This document shows, one piece after another, positions 45,144 through 54,504 of a stretch of 64,000 nucleotides of DNA (positions are counted from its first letter, which is position 1; each line of letters starts with the position of its first letter). Made by a program: the position numbers and the translations under genes. The DNA is taken from contig CP128857.1 in NCBI GenBank assembly GCA_030388725.1, positions 4,712,001 through 4,776,000 of the forward strand, given 5' to 3'. The notes under the pieces were generated by a model. It did no database searches. It was given only the letters and a program-made list of their open reading frames with translations, and was not told where the DNA came from. The DNA is from Prodigiosinella aquatilis. GTDB taxonomy: Bacteria; Pseudomonadota; Gammaproteobacteria; Enterobacterales; Enterobacteriaceae.

Positions 45144-46414
45144 GCCTGACCTTCCTTCTTCTGCACCTTTAGCTTCATCTGCGGACGCTTCATCGGTAAC
45201 AACCCCTGCGGACGCCAAATCATCATTAACACCATCAGCGCCCCCAGCAGCAACATGCTGTACTCATTGAGATCACGCATCAGTTCACGGGAAACCACCA
45301 GCAGAACGGCAGCCAGAATGACAGCAAACTGCGATCCCATACCACCCAGTACCACGATAGCCAACACAAAGGCGGATTCCGCAAACGTAAAGGATTCCGG
45401 GCTGACGAATCCCTGACGGGCAGCGAACAGCGTACCGGCAAAGCCAGCAAATGCGGCACTGATGGTAAAGGCAGTCAGTTTGATTTTGGTCGGGCTGAGC
45501 CCCAGAGAACGGCAGGCGATCTCGTCTTCGCGCAGGGCTTCCCAGGCACGACCCAACGGCATACGCAGCAGACGATTGATCACGAACAACGTCAGTATTA
45601 CCAGCAGCAGCGCCACCAGATACAGGAAAACGATGCGATCATCGGGATTATAAGTCAGACCGAAGAAGTGATGGAATGTATCCCAGCCACCACCACGCGG
45701 GGTGCGGCTGAATTCCAGCCCGAAGAGCGTCGGTTTGGGAATCTGACTGATACCGTTCGGCCCACCAGTGAACCCGGTATTGTTCAATAACAGGATGCGA
45801 ACAATCTCACCAAAACCGAGCGTGACAATCGCCAGATAATCACCACGCAGTCGCAATACCGGGAAACCCAGCAGAAAACCAGACAATGCGGCGGTAATCC
45901 CTGCCAGCGGCAGACTCTGCCAGAATCCCAGCCCGTAATAATGACTCAACAGCGCGTAGGTATAGGCACCGATGGCATAAAATCCGCCATATCCCAACAC
46001 CAACAAGCCGGAAAGCCCCACGACCACGTTCAGACCCAGTCCCAGCATGACATAAATCAGTGTCAGGGTGGCGATATCTACCGTACCGCGTGATACCAGA
46101 AACGGCCAGGCAATCGCGGCGACAATCAGTACCAGCGCCAGCCATTTCTGCCGTGGCGTACTACCATCAAAGCTCGGTAACACCCATGCCGGGCCGGAGA
46201 ATTTCTTCATCCCTTGCGACAACGCTGGACGCAATAGCTGAAAAACAAAGACGATCGCGCAACCAGCCCCAATCCAGTACCAACGTACCGCTTTGGCACC
46301 ATGTACCACCAGTTTCGTACCGTCGAGACTCAGTTGCATTCCCATCAGGAACGTGGCCATCACCAGCAGTACCAATGCCGATATGATGGCATTAATCACA
46401 TTGTGCTGCTTCAT
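45140..46414 (-). CDS. livM: Branched-chain amino acid ABC importer, permease LivM
   Basis: 424 residues with about ten helices. The LivHM-family coupling motif GRAWEALREDEIACRSLG is present. Overlaps livH and livG by ATGA at both ends, so expression is tightly coupled. Confidence 0.97.
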   Translation of the reverse strand: MKQHNVINAIISALVLLVMATFLMGMQLSLDGTKLVVHGAKAVRWYWIGAGCAIVFVFQLLRPALSQGMKKFSGPAWVLPSFDGSTPRQKWLALVLIVAAIAWPFLVSRGTVDIATLTLIYVMLGLGLNVVVGLSGLLVLGYGGFYAIGAYTYALLSHYYGLGFWQSLPLAGITAALSGFLLGFPVLRLRGDYLAIVTLGFGEIVRILLLNNTGFTGGPNGISQIPKPTLFGLEFSRTPRGGGWDTFHHFFGLTYNPDDRIVFLYLVALLLVILTLFVINRLLRMPLGRAWEALREDEIACRSLGLSPTKIKLTAFTISAAFAGFAGTLFAARQGFVSPESFTFAESAFVLAIVVLGGMGSQFAVILAAVLLVVSRELMRDLNEYSMLLLGALMVLMMIWRPQGLLPMKRPQMKLKVQKKEGQA

Positions 46415-47337
46415 ACCTTCTCAACCTCCGGACGCCCCAAAATACCAGTGGGCATCACTAACAGCACGACAATCAACAACGCAAATGACACAACATCCTT
46501 GTATTCCGTACTCAGATAGGCGGAAGTCAGCGCCTCCGCAATACCCAGGATTAACCCGCCGATCATCGCCCCAGGGATACTACCGATCCCGCCTAACACG
46601 GCAGCAGTAAAGGCTTTCATCCCGGCCATAAAACCGATATACGGATTAATCACGCCATAAAATTGACCCAGCAATACACCGGCGACCGCCGCCATAGCAG
46701 CACCGATAACGAAGGTCAGAGAGATGACACGATCCGCGCTGATGCCCAGCAGACTAGCCATTTTCAGATCTTCTGCACAAGCGCGGCAGGCACGGCCCAT
46801 GCGGGAATAACGGATAAATAGCGTCAGCGCCAGCATCGCCAGAAAAGTCACCACCCAGATGATCAACTGCATGGTGCTGATGGTCGCGGCAAAACCGTTG
46901 CTTTCACCCAGCGTCCATTGCCCTTTCACCAGATTGGGTAACGCCACATCACGCGAGCCCTGGGTCAAACTGACATAGTTTTGTAGAAATATAGACATCC
47001 CGATGGCAGAGATAAGGGCAATCAAACGCTTGGAGTTACGCACCGGTTTATAGGCGACGCGTTCAATGCTCCAGCCATAGGCACTTGAAATAACCACCGA
47101 CGCAATGAAGGCCACGCCGATCAACAACCAGCCAGTATCAATGCCCATCATCATCAATGCGGCAATCACGATAAAGGAGACATAGCTACCGATCATATAA
47201 ACTTCACCGTGGGCGAAGTTAATCATACCGATAATGCCGTAAACCATGGTGTAACCAATGGCAATCAGCGCGTAGGTACTGCCCAACGTCAGGCCGTTGA
47301 ACATTTGCTGAAGGAAATAGAGGAACTGCTCGGACAT
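46411..47337 (-). CDS. livH: Branched-chain amino acid ABC importer, permease LivH
   Basis: 308 residues, the length of E. coli LivH. Signature GLTLGSTYALIAIGYTMVYG at the N-terminus and the coupling loop GRACRACAEDLKMASLLG. Follows the binding protein gene after 78 bp. Confidence 0.97.
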   Translation of the reverse strand: MSEQFLYFLQQMFNGLTLGSTYALIAIGYTMVYGIIGMINFAHGEVYMIGSYVSFIVIAALMMMGIDTGWLLIGVAFIASVVISSAYGWSIERVAYKPVRNSKRLIALISAIGMSIFLQNYVSLTQGSRDVALPNLVKGQWTLGESNGFAATISTMQLIIWVVTFLAMLALTLFIRYSRMGRACRACAEDLKMASLLGISADRVISLTFVIGAAMAAVAGVLLGQFYGVINPYIGFMAGMKAFTAAVLGGIGSIPGAMIGGLILGIAEALTSAYLSTEYKDVVSFALLIVVLLVMPTGILGRPEVEKV

Positions 47338-47415
47338 ACCTTAACCTTAGATATTGCCCCCACGTCTTTTAGCAGCAGGGGCATCGGTATTCAGGAGTAA
47401 TACAGATTTGGCCAA

Positions 47416-48528
47416 TTACTTCACGATGGAAGAAGTACCGTCTGCGTGCCACTTAAATACACCAAATTCAAACCCTTTCAGGTCACCTTTTGCATCCCAG
47501 CTTAATGTACCCATTACGGTATCAACCGGTTTCGCTTTCAGGTCGGCAACCAGTTTTTCCGGTTCCATGCTACCGCTGCGCTTCATAGCGGTAGTGAGTG
47601 ATTGAATAGCGGCATAGGTCGTCCAGACAAACGGGCCGGTCGGATCCAGTTTTTTGGCTTTCAGCTCGTTGACAATCGGCTGGTTGGCAGGAACCTGATC
47701 ATAGCGTTTTGGCAAGGTTACCAGCATACCTTCAGAAGCCGCACCCGCAATATTGGACAAAGAAGAGTTACCAACACCTTCAGGGCCCATAAATTGAGCG
47801 GTTAACCCTGCTTGACGGGACTGACGCAGAATTTGCCCCATTTCCGGGTAGTAACCACCAAAATAAACGAAATCAACATCGTCTTTCTTCAGGCGCGCCA
47901 CCAATGAGGAAAAATCTTTATCCCCTGCCGTTATCCCTTCAAACAACACTACATTGGCATTGGCTTTTTTCAGATTTTCCTGCACTGAACGGGCCAAACC
48001 TTCGCCATATTGTTGTTTGTCATGAATCACCGCAATTCTCTTCGGCTTCACTGTTTCCATGATATATTTCGCTGCCGTCGGCCCCTGATCGGAATCCAGA
48101 CCAGTGGTACGCAGGATCATTTTATAACCACGGGTGGTCAGATCCGCATTGGTGGCTGCGGGCGTGATCATGAGCACGCCCTCATCTTCATAAATATCAG
48201 AAGCTGGCTGTGTCGAAGAAGAGCACAAGTGACCGATAACATAGCGAATGCCATCGTTAATCACCTTGTTTGCTACCGCTACGGCCTGTTTCGGGTCACA
48301 GGCATCGTCATATTCGACACCAACCAGTTTGTTGCCATTGACACCGCCTTTGGCGTTGATGTCAGCAATCGCCTGTCGGGCGCCAATAAACTCCATATCA
48401 CCATATTGTGCTACCGGGCCAGACATCGCGCCGACTACCGCAATCTTGATATCGGCGGCATTAACCGCGTGACTCATGGCAAACGCCATACACCCCATCA
48501 GCAATACTTTACCTGTATTTAATTTCAT
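47416..48528 (-). CDS. livJ: Branched-chain amino acid binding protein (LivJ/LivK)
   Basis: 370 residues. Signal peptide (VLLMGCMAFAMSHAVNA, cleaved before ADIKIAVVG). Type I periplasmic binding fold; mature start IKIAVVGAMSGPVAQYG and the SSSTQPASDIYEDEGVL ligand segment match the Leu/Ile/Val binders. E. coli has two copies (livJ, livK) flanking panM; only one is present here, in the livK position but close to both, so the symbol is a choice. Confidence 0.93.
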   Translation of the reverse strand: MKLNTGKVLLMGCMAFAMSHAVNAADIKIAVVGAMSGPVAQYGDMEFIGARQAIADINAKGGVNGNKLVGVEYDDACDPKQAVAVANKVINDGIRYVIGHLCSSSTQPASDIYEDEGVLMITPAATNADLTTRGYKMILRTTGLDSDQGPTAAKYIMETVKPKRIAVIHDKQQYGEGLARSVQENLKKANANVVLFEGITAGDKDFSSLVARLKKDDVDFVYFGGYYPEMGQILRQSRQAGLTAQFMGPEGVGNSSLSNIAGAASEGMLVTLPKRYDQVPANQPIVNELKAKKLDPTGPFVWTTYAAIQSLTTAMKRSGSMEPEKLVADLKAKPVDTVMGTLSWDAKGDLKGFEFGVFKWHADGTSSIVK

Positions 48529-48932
48529 CCGTTTTTACCCCGTCTGTCATTTTTGGATATTGCTATAATCATTAACGATAATCGTGATTATCTACGCTTT
48601 CTTTATAAGTAATAACGAGTTAGGCTAAGTATTAGCAATAGTTTATAATAAGGCTTTATTTTTCATACCATTAAACAGGAATTTTATGCTGTAAAGCAAC
48701 TCATGCTAACAGAAATAAGCGATACGAACAGGATAAAATACCAGCCTTAAAATCCAACTTTTATTTTATATATGGTTATTTATGCTGGTTTATGCATCAT
48801 ATATCGATCCATTACTCGAAAAATAAGCAACAAAAAAAACATTTCCCCTGTTAACCGTCCAGAAAAAGTTACACAACTTTTTTGATACAGGCTCACTACA
48901 ATATTTTCATGAATTAACTGGAGCATCATCAA
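48529..48932. other. AT-rich intergenic region livJ-panM
   Basis: 404 bp between divergent genes, holding promoters for both. An AT-rich inverted repeat AAAAAGTT (48863-48870) / AACTTTTT (48875-48882) lies 50 bp before panM; its role is unclear. No gene seen. livJ is known to be Lrp-controlled in E. coli, but Lrp sites are too degenerate to call here. Confidence 0.5.
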
Positions 48933-49337
48933 ATGAAATTAACGGTTGAATGCCTGACTACACTTAGCGAACAGGACAGACTTGATCTCGCCAAAATCTG
49001 GCCACATCAGAATTTTGAACTACTGGAAAAAGAGTTGAGTGAGGACCGTAAACTGTTTGTCTCCCGTTTTAATGGCCATTTGCTGGCAGGCGTATTCGTT
49101 GAGATAGAAGGGAAATATGCCGAACTGACTGATTTGAAAGTACGGGATTCAACTCGACGTCATGGCGTAGGGAAATATATGATCGAAGAAGTACTACGCG
49201 CACTGCCTCAGATAAAGGAGTGGTGGCTAGATGCAGCTGACCACGCGATGGTCAGCGAAGAAGTCATGGACAAGTTCATGCAGTCCTGTGGTTTCTATCC
49301 GGTATCAGGTGGGTGGGAATATACGGTTCAGAAATAG
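48933..49337 (+). CDS. panM: PanD maturation/regulatory factor (GNAT fold)
   Basis: 134-residue protein of the acetyltransferase fold. PanM (PanZ) triggers autocleavage of the aspartate 1-decarboxylase zymogen PanD and, with CoA bound, inhibits it, so it tunes beta-alanine and CoA synthesis. The acetyl-CoA loop reads DSTRRHGVGKYMIEEVL at about residues 71-87. Located beside liv and rpoH as in E. coli. GGAG is upstream of the ATG. A bidirectional terminator follows. Confidence 0.93.
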   Translation: MKLTVECLTTLSEQDRLDLAKIWPHQNFELLEKELSEDRKLFVSRFNGHLLAGVFVEIEGKYAELTDLKVRDSTRRHGVGKYMIEEVLRALPQIKEWWLDAADHAMVSEEVMDKFMQSCGFYPVSGGWEYTVQK

Positions 49338-49361
49338 GTGTGGTGATGGTGAAAACAACAT

Positions 49362-49390
49362 AAAACGACCGGACACTCCCCGGTCGTTTT
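49362..49390. terminator. Bidirectional terminator between panM and rpoH
   Basis: AAAACGACCGG (49362-49372) and CCGGTCGTTTT (49380-49390) form a perfect 11-bp stem with a 7-nt loop, A-tract on one side and T-tract on the other, in the gap between convergent genes. Confidence 0.93.
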
Positions 49391-49412
49391 GACTTGCTTT
49401 TCCGCGCTGCAA

Positions 49413-50270
49413 CTACGCTTCTATCGCAGTACGCAGCTTTTTCATGGCATTCTTTTCCAATTGACGAACACGCTCAGCAGAAACACCATAATGATCGGCT
49501 AACTCCTGCAACGTGGACTTGTTGTCATCGTCCAGCCAGCGGGCGCGGATGATATGCTGACTACGTTCATCCAACCCTTTCAGGGCAAAGCTCAGTTTGT
49601 CAGCCGCATGACTTTCCCAGTTATCTTCCTCGATGCCATCAGCAAAGTCAGAGGATTTATCCTGTAGATAAAGCATCGGCGCCATAGCATGACCCGGTTG
49701 TGCATCATCATCCGGCGTCGGATCAAAAGTCATATCCTGCGCTGACATGCGGGATTCCATTTCAAGGACATCTTTGCTGGACACACCCAGCTCACGCGCT
49801 ACCAGTTCAACTTCATCCGCACTGAACCAGCCGAGGCGCTGTTTAGTCTTACGCAGATTAAAGAACAGCTTACGCTGTGCTTTAGTGGTCGCAACTTTGA
49901 CAATACGCCAGTTACGCAACACATATTCGTGGATTTCCGCCTTAATCCAATGTACGGCAAAGGAAACCAGACGAACACCCACATCAGGATTAAAACGACG
50001 CACCGCCTTCATCAGACCGATGTTGCCTTCCTGGATCAAGTCCGCTTGCGGCAAGCCATAACCAGAATAATTACGGGCGACATGAATAACAAAGCGCAGG
50101 TGTGGCAGGATAAGCTGCTTGGCAGCCTCCAGATCTCCCTGGTAATGCAGCCGTTCAGCCAGCGCCCGTTCTTCCTCTGCCGTCAGCATCGGATAGGCAT
50201 TGGCGGCACGAATGTACCCTTCCAGACTGCCCTGGGGAACTAAAGTGAAAGTTTGCATATCTTTGGTCAT
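49413..50270 (-). CDS. rpoH: RNA polymerase heat-shock sigma factor (sigma32)
   Basis: 285 residues. Region 2 includes YIRAANAYPMLTAEEERALA and DLIQEGNIGLMKAVRRF. The RpoH box is TKAQRKLFFNLRKTKQRLGW. The region 4 helix-turn-helix is at the end (STLQELADHYGVSAERVRQLE in parts). Directs transcription of chaperone and protease genes. In enterobacteria the 5' part of the mRNA folds to limit translation at low temperature; that structure was not modelled here. A sigmaE-type promoter lies upstream. Confidence 0.98.
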   Translation of the reverse strand: MTKDMQTFTLVPQGSLEGYIRAANAYPMLTAEEERALAERLHYQGDLEAAKQLILPHLRFVIHVARNYSGYGLPQADLIQEGNIGLMKAVRRFNPDVGVRLVSFAVHWIKAEIHEYVLRNWRIVKVATTKAQRKLFFNLRKTKQRLGWFSADEVELVARELGVSSKDVLEMESRMSAQDMTFDPTPDDDAQPGHAMAPMLYLQDKSSDFADGIEEDNWESHAADKLSFALKGLDERSQHIIRARWLDDDNKSTLQELADHYGVSAERVRQLEKNAMKKLRTAIEA

Positions 50271-50574
50271 TCAATCCCTCTCATAAAATCGTTCATACAG
50301 TAATGAATCATTAAGCATCATACTCATCGTTACTCTGTAGTACTTTTGTGCTGCAAGTGGCACCGACGACAAAATCCGGCTCATGTATGATTAAGAGTGG
50401 TGATTTACACTATAAGTTCCTACATTTTTATCCATCTTGTTTTACATATCAAGATGAGAAACCCGCAATGTGTAAACACAAAACAAGCGAAATAACGCGC
50501 CGAAAAGCACCGTAGCAACACGCTACTTCTACTGTACGCCTGTGTACCACCAAGAAGAGTATATCAAAAAAAGC
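50271..50574. other. rpoH upstream region
   Basis: 304 bp between the end of ftsX and rpoH, both on the minus strand. It contains the rpoH promoters, of which the sigmaE-type one is recognisable. The remainder near 50460-50574 shows no clear ftsX terminator. Confidence 0.5.
50391..50420 (-). promoter_or_regulatory. Probable sigmaE promoter of rpoH (P3-like)
   Basis: On the minus strand GGAACTT (50420-50414) is followed after 17 bp by TCTTAA (50396-50391), close to the sigmaE consensus. The spacer contains TAAATCAC, like the TAAAATCAC of the E. coli rpoH P3 spacer, and the distance of about 120 bp to the start fits. Confidence 0.6.
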
Positions 50575-51543
50575 TTATTCCGGTGTAAAACGGCGTAAAT
50601 GTTGTACTGTAGCCAACCAGGCAGCCAACCAACCGATGATGGCGGCGATCAGAATCAGCAAGACGGCTTCATCCCAGCCTAACCCTTGCACCGTGAACGT
50701 TGTACCGAATACCGAGGCGACCTGTTTGACGCCAACGGCCAGTTTCCAGACCAATGCCTGCGACAAGATCAATGAAAACACCGCACCACAAAACCCCAGT
50801 AGCGCCCCACCGTTCAAGAACGGTCGCAAAATGAAACCATCGGTGGCACCAATCAGCTTCATGACGTTAATCGTATCACGACGGCTGAAAATGCTCAGAC
50901 GCACGCTGTTGCCAATGACCAGGAATACCGCTACCACCATCAGGATGCCAATGGTGGCGGCAATCTGACCGACCAACCCGGTTAACGCCATCAGCCGCGA
51001 GAACCAACTGTCATCCATGCGGACTTCATCCACACCTTGCGTTGCCGCAATGCGGTCCCGCAGTGAGGTAAGCGTGTCGGTACTCTGAAAAGTGAGTTTG
51101 GGGGTCACTATCGCTACGGCAGGCAGCGGATTCTCTTCCAGCATATCCAGCGCACCACCAAACCCGGACCAGTTACGAAATTCACCCATCGCTTCGGCGC
51201 GGGACAGATAATTAACCTTATCGACACCGTCTTCCGTCTTGATTTTATTGATAACCGCCTCGGCGGCATTATCATCCAGCGATTTATCCAAATAGACGGT
51301 CAGTTGAGGTGTCGGATACCACTGAGCCGCCGCCTGACTGACATTTTTCCAGACCAAATAACAGATACTGGGCAATGTCAGGGAAATAGCGATAACCATG
51401 ATGGTCAACAGTGTTGCCAGCGGCTGACGCAGCATATCTTTCAGAGCACTCATCCAGGCATAACGCCACTGCTCCCGCCAACCACCGCGCAGTGACTTGG
51501 TTTTCATACTGGGTTTGTTCGTTTCACGGGCGCGATTCACCAT
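50575..51543 (-). CDS. ftsX: Cell division protein FtsX
   Basis: 322 residues (E. coli 352; the N-terminal cytoplasmic tail is shorter here). Four-helix inner membrane protein with a large periplasmic loop that recruits the amidase activator EnvC. FtsEX couples ATP hydrolysis to septal peptidoglycan splitting. NYLSRAEAMGEFRNWSGFGG and DEVRMDDSWFSRL are family-like segments. GGAGG eight bases before the ATG supports a start that overlaps ftsE by 20 bp. Confidence 0.97.
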   Translation of the reverse strand: MVNRARETNKPSMKTKSLRGGWREQWRYAWMSALKDMLRQPLATLLTIMVIAISLTLPSICYLVWKNVSQAAAQWYPTPQLTVYLDKSLDDNAAEAVINKIKTEDGVDKVNYLSRAEAMGEFRNWSGFGGALDMLEENPLPAVAIVTPKLTFQSTDTLTSLRDRIAATQGVDEVRMDDSWFSRLMALTGLVGQIAATIGILMVVAVFLVIGNSVRLSIFSRRDTINVMKLIGATDGFILRPFLNGGALLGFCGAVFSLILSQALVWKLAVGVKQVASVFGTTFTVQGLGWDEAVLLILIAAIIGWLAAWLATVQHLRRFTPE

Positions 51544-52204
51544 CGTAATGTCCTCCCAGCATGCGTCCCTGAGACAGGGTCAGTACCCGATAATTCCGGC
51601 ACGAAATCAGTCCTGTATCGTGGGTTGCCATCAGCACGGTCACCCCGACCCGGTTAAACTCTTCAAACAACCGCAGAATACCCTCCGACAGTACATCGTC
51701 CAGATTGCCTGTTGGCTCATCCGCCAGAAGTACCACGGGTTTGTTCACCACCGCACGGGCGATACCCACCCGTTGCTGTTCACCACCAGAAAGCTGAATC
51801 GGATAATTGCGCGCTTTATCCAGCAGGCCAACTTTATCCAATGCCGCTGACACACGACGGCGAATGTCTTCACTGCTGGCACCGGAAATGATTAACGGCA
51901 TCGCCACATTCTCATAAACAGTACGATCCATCAGCAAATGATGATCCTGAAAAATCATCCCCACCTGTCGACGCAAGAAGGGTATTTCACGCTTTTTAAG
52001 GCGGCTGATGTCATGCCCACCGAACAGGATATGGCCTGCGCTGGGGCGCTCAATACCGCAAATCAGTTTCAGCAGGGTACTTTTCCCTGCACCGGAATGG
52101 CCAGTCAGAAATACCATCTCAGCGGGGCGAATATGAAAATCTACGCCCTGTAAAGCCTGACGTCCGCCGAGATAAGCTTTACTGACCTGTTCAAAGCGAA
52201 TCAT
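51524..52204 (-). CDS. ftsE: Cell division ATPase FtsE
   Basis: 226 residues. Walker A GHSGAGKST (about 34-42), signature LSGGEQQRVGIARA, Walker B VLLADEPTGNLDD, H-loop ATHDTGL. Partner of FtsX. Sits between ftsY (26-bp gap) and ftsX in the usual order ftsYEX. Confidence 0.98.
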   Translation of the reverse strand: MIRFEQVSKAYLGGRQALQGVDFHIRPAEMVFLTGHSGAGKSTLLKLICGIERPSAGHILFGGHDISRLKKREIPFLRRQVGMIFQDHHLLMDRTVYENVAMPLIISGASSEDIRRRVSAALDKVGLLDKARNYPIQLSGGEQQRVGIARAVVNKPVVLLADEPTGNLDDVLSEGILRLFEEFNRVGVTVLMATHDTGLISCRNYRVLTLSQGRMLGGHYDGESRP

Positions 52205-52230
52205 CCGTTCTCATCCTCGCGAGCAAATTT

Positions 52231-53541
52231 TTAGTCTTCACGGGTAAACAGGGCCTCAATAAAATCATCAGCCTTAAACGGTCTCAAATCGTCAATACTT
52301 TCCCCAACGCCGATATACCGGATCGGGATACCAAACTGGTCGGCAATAGCAAATATCACACCGCCTTTGGCAGTACCATCCAGCTTGGTGAGTGCAATAC
52401 CACTCAGGCCGACGGCTTCGTTGAACAGTCTGGCTTGACTGACGGCATTCTGTCCAGTGCTGGCATCCAGCGTCAGCATGACTTCGTGTGGAGCCTCTGC
52501 ATCCAGTTTTTTCATCACCCGCACGATTTTTTTCAACTCGTCCATCAGGTGGGCTTTATTTTGTAAACGCCCGGCAGTATCGGCAATCAACACATCAACT
52601 CCACGCGCTTTCGCTGCCTCAATAGCATCGAAAATCACCGAGGCGGAATCAGCACCGGTATGCTGCGCGATCACCGTTACATTATTACGTTGACCCCACA
52701 CCTGAAGCTGCTCTACTGCGGCAGCACGAAAAGTATCCCCTGCCGCCAGCATCACCGATTTCCCTTGTGCCTGATACTGACGCGCCATTTTGCCAATAGT
52801 GGTGGTTTTGCCGACACCATTGACACCAACCATCAGGATGACAAAAGGTGTTTTACCTTCAATATTCAGCGGTTCATCCACTTTTGCCAGAATGCCGGCC
52901 ATCTCTTCTTTGAGTTTGGTCATCAGCATATCGGTATCTTTAAGCTGCTTACGGCTGACATGGTCCATAAGACTGGTGATAATTTTACGGGTAGTTTCTA
53001 CCCCGACATCAGCAATAATCAGTTGTTCTTCCAACGCTTCAAACAGATCATCATCAATTTTCCTGCCACGAAACAATCCGACAAATCCGGAACCCAGATT
53101 TTGTCGGGTTTTGACCAGACTGCGTTTCAGCCGGGCAAAAAATCCTTCTTTGGTTGGGCGCTCCTGGGGTGCCGGATTGGCGTCCATCTCTTGTGGCAAT
53201 TCCTTTTCCGACAAGGCGTTGGTTTCACGATCTTCCGGGACAACGGGTGGTTCATCAGGTTCCGCTTCTGCGGACGATAACGAAATCGTCACGTTTTCCA
53301 CCACGACGTCAGATTGTTGACTGATAACCTGTTTCTCATCTTCCTGCGAGACCGCGGGTTCATCATCCGGCACCGTCGTCAAGGGCTGAGGTGCAGAGGT
53401 GTCCGTTGATAACGGTGCATCCGGAGCCAAATCGACCGTTTCACCTGTATCAGGTTTCTCTTGCGGCTGCTCGGTGTCCTCTTCTTCCTGCCGCTTTAAT
53501 CCCAGCCAGGAAAACAATCCGCGCTTCTTCTCTTTTGCCAT
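52231..53541 (-). CDS. ftsY: Signal recognition particle receptor FtsY
   Basis: 436 residues. The N-terminal A domain (to about residue 130) is acidic and Pro/Glu-rich and attaches to the membrane; it starts with the basic KEKKRGLFSWLGLKRQ. The NG domain follows: G1 GVNGVGKTTTIGK, ADTAGRLQNK, TKLDGTAKGG and the closing insertion-box GDTFRAAAVEQL. Docks ribosome-SRP complexes at SecYEG. Confidence 0.98.
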   Translation of the reverse strand: MAKEKKRGLFSWLGLKRQEEEDTEQPQEKPDTGETVDLAPDAPLSTDTSAPQPLTTVPDDEPAVSQEDEKQVISQQSDVVVENVTISLSSAEAEPDEPPVVPEDRETNALSEKELPQEMDANPAPQERPTKEGFFARLKRSLVKTRQNLGSGFVGLFRGRKIDDDLFEALEEQLIIADVGVETTRKIITSLMDHVSRKQLKDTDMLMTKLKEEMAGILAKVDEPLNIEGKTPFVILMVGVNGVGKTTTIGKMARQYQAQGKSVMLAAGDTFRAAAVEQLQVWGQRNNVTVIAQHTGADSASVIFDAIEAAKARGVDVLIADTAGRLQNKAHLMDELKKIVRVMKKLDAEAPHEVMLTLDASTGQNAVSQARLFNEAVGLSGIALTKLDGTAKGGVIFAIADQFGIPIRYIGVGESIDDLRPFKADDFIEALFTRED

Positions 53542-53847
53542 GTTGTAATCGCGCTCCTCGCCACCCAGTGCGGCGGATAAATAATCAATGAAGTCAACAA
53601 AACAACGAGTTTAACACTTTCCCGACCACAGCAACACGCAGCGAACGGTACCTCTGACCGACAATCTCCGTAACCAAGTATGTCAAACCCACTGAAGAGA
53701 AAAGCCGAAAGAGTCATCCTTTGCACCAGATAACCATAACGATGTCATCTTATACATTCCCTCTACCGCTGACCGCCGTTAGAATAGCGCTACTCTATTT
53801 TACGGCAGAGCCACTATCGGTACCGAAATTCGGTAAAACATCACGCT
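53542..53847. other. Divergent promoter region ftsY-rsmD
   Basis: 306 bp. TAGAAT at 53780-53785 is a possible -10 box for rsmD. A perfect palindrome lies close to the rsmD start. Short frames here have no recognisable product. Confidence 0.5.
53821..53835. repeat. Perfect 15-bp palindrome upstream of rsmD
   Basis: TACCGAA-A-TTCGGTA, ending 12 bp before the rsmD ATG. The single-base centre makes an RNA hairpin unlikely but suits a dimeric DNA-binding protein. No regulator is known to me for this gene. Confidence 0.55.
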
Positions 53848-54423
53848 ATGGCAAAACAAAATGCAAAATCGTCAACTGGCCAGATCCGTATTATCGGCGG
53901 TCAGTGGCGTGGCAGGAAACTTCCCGTACCGGACAGTCCCGGATTGCGCCCAACGACGGACCGGGTACGTGAGACATTATTCAACTGGTTGGCACCGGTT
54001 ATTCAACAAGCACGTTGTCTGGATTGCTTTGCCGGCAGTGGTGCACTCGGCCTGGAAGCACTGTCTCGTTATGCTGCCCATGCCACATTATTAGAAACAG
54101 AACACACTATTGCCCGACAATTGGTGCAGAATCTGACATTACTCCGGGCAGAAAATGCCAACGTCATCAATACGGATACACGGCAATGGCTGGCGCAGCC
54201 GGGTGAGCCTTTTGATGTCGTTTTTCTGGATCCGCCGTTTCGCAAAGACTTGCTTAACAACACCCTCCATCTATTGGAATCGCAAGGCTGGCTGGCGCCA
54301 GAAGCCTGGATTTACATAGAAACCGAAGCAGAAAATCATACGCTAACCATCCCGAAAAACTGGCTATTGCACCGGGAAAAGATAGCAGGTCAAGTGGCTT
54401 ATCGGCTCTACATCCGCCAATAG
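53848..54423 (+). CDS. rsmD: 16S rRNA (guanine966-N2)-methyltransferase
   Basis: 191 residues. Methylates G966 of 16S rRNA in the assembled 30S subunit. The SAM site reads LDCFAGSGALGLEALSR and the catalytic motif IV reads FLDPPF. The N-terminal IRIIGGQWRGRKL and RPTTDRVRETLFNWL are highly conserved. The stop codon TAG overlaps the first base of a pentanucleotide repeat tract. Confidence 0.97.
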   Translation: MAKQNAKSSTGQIRIIGGQWRGRKLPVPDSPGLRPTTDRVRETLFNWLAPVIQQARCLDCFAGSGALGLEALSRYAAHATLLETEHTIARQLVQNLTLLRAENANVINTDTRQWLAQPGEPFDVVFLDPPFRKDLLNNTLHLLESQGWLAPEAWIYIETEAENHTLTIPKNWLLHREKIAGQVAYRLYIRQ

Positions 54424-54482
54424 CATGGCATGGCATGGCATGGCATGGCATGGCATGGCATGGCATGGCATGGCATGGCATG
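54423..54482. repeat. Pentanucleotide tandem repeat (GCATG)12
   Basis: Sixty bases of uninterrupted GCATG, twelve copies. It begins at the last base of the rsmD stop codon and ends 22 bp before the YhhL-like gene. Each unit contains the palindrome CATG and so an ATG on both strands. An in-frame TGA at 54487 keeps repeat-initiated translation out of the downstream gene. Such pure arrays are prone to copy-number change by slippage. Confidence 0.98.
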
Positions 54483-54504
54483 ATTGTGATACAAAGAGGA
54501 AATG

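Noticed and set aside
52660..53280. 206-codon plus-strand frame
   Set aside because: Antisense shadow of ftsY.
53721..53972. 83-codon frame overlapping the start of rsmD
   Set aside because: Different frame from rsmD, no homology, and no ribosome site.
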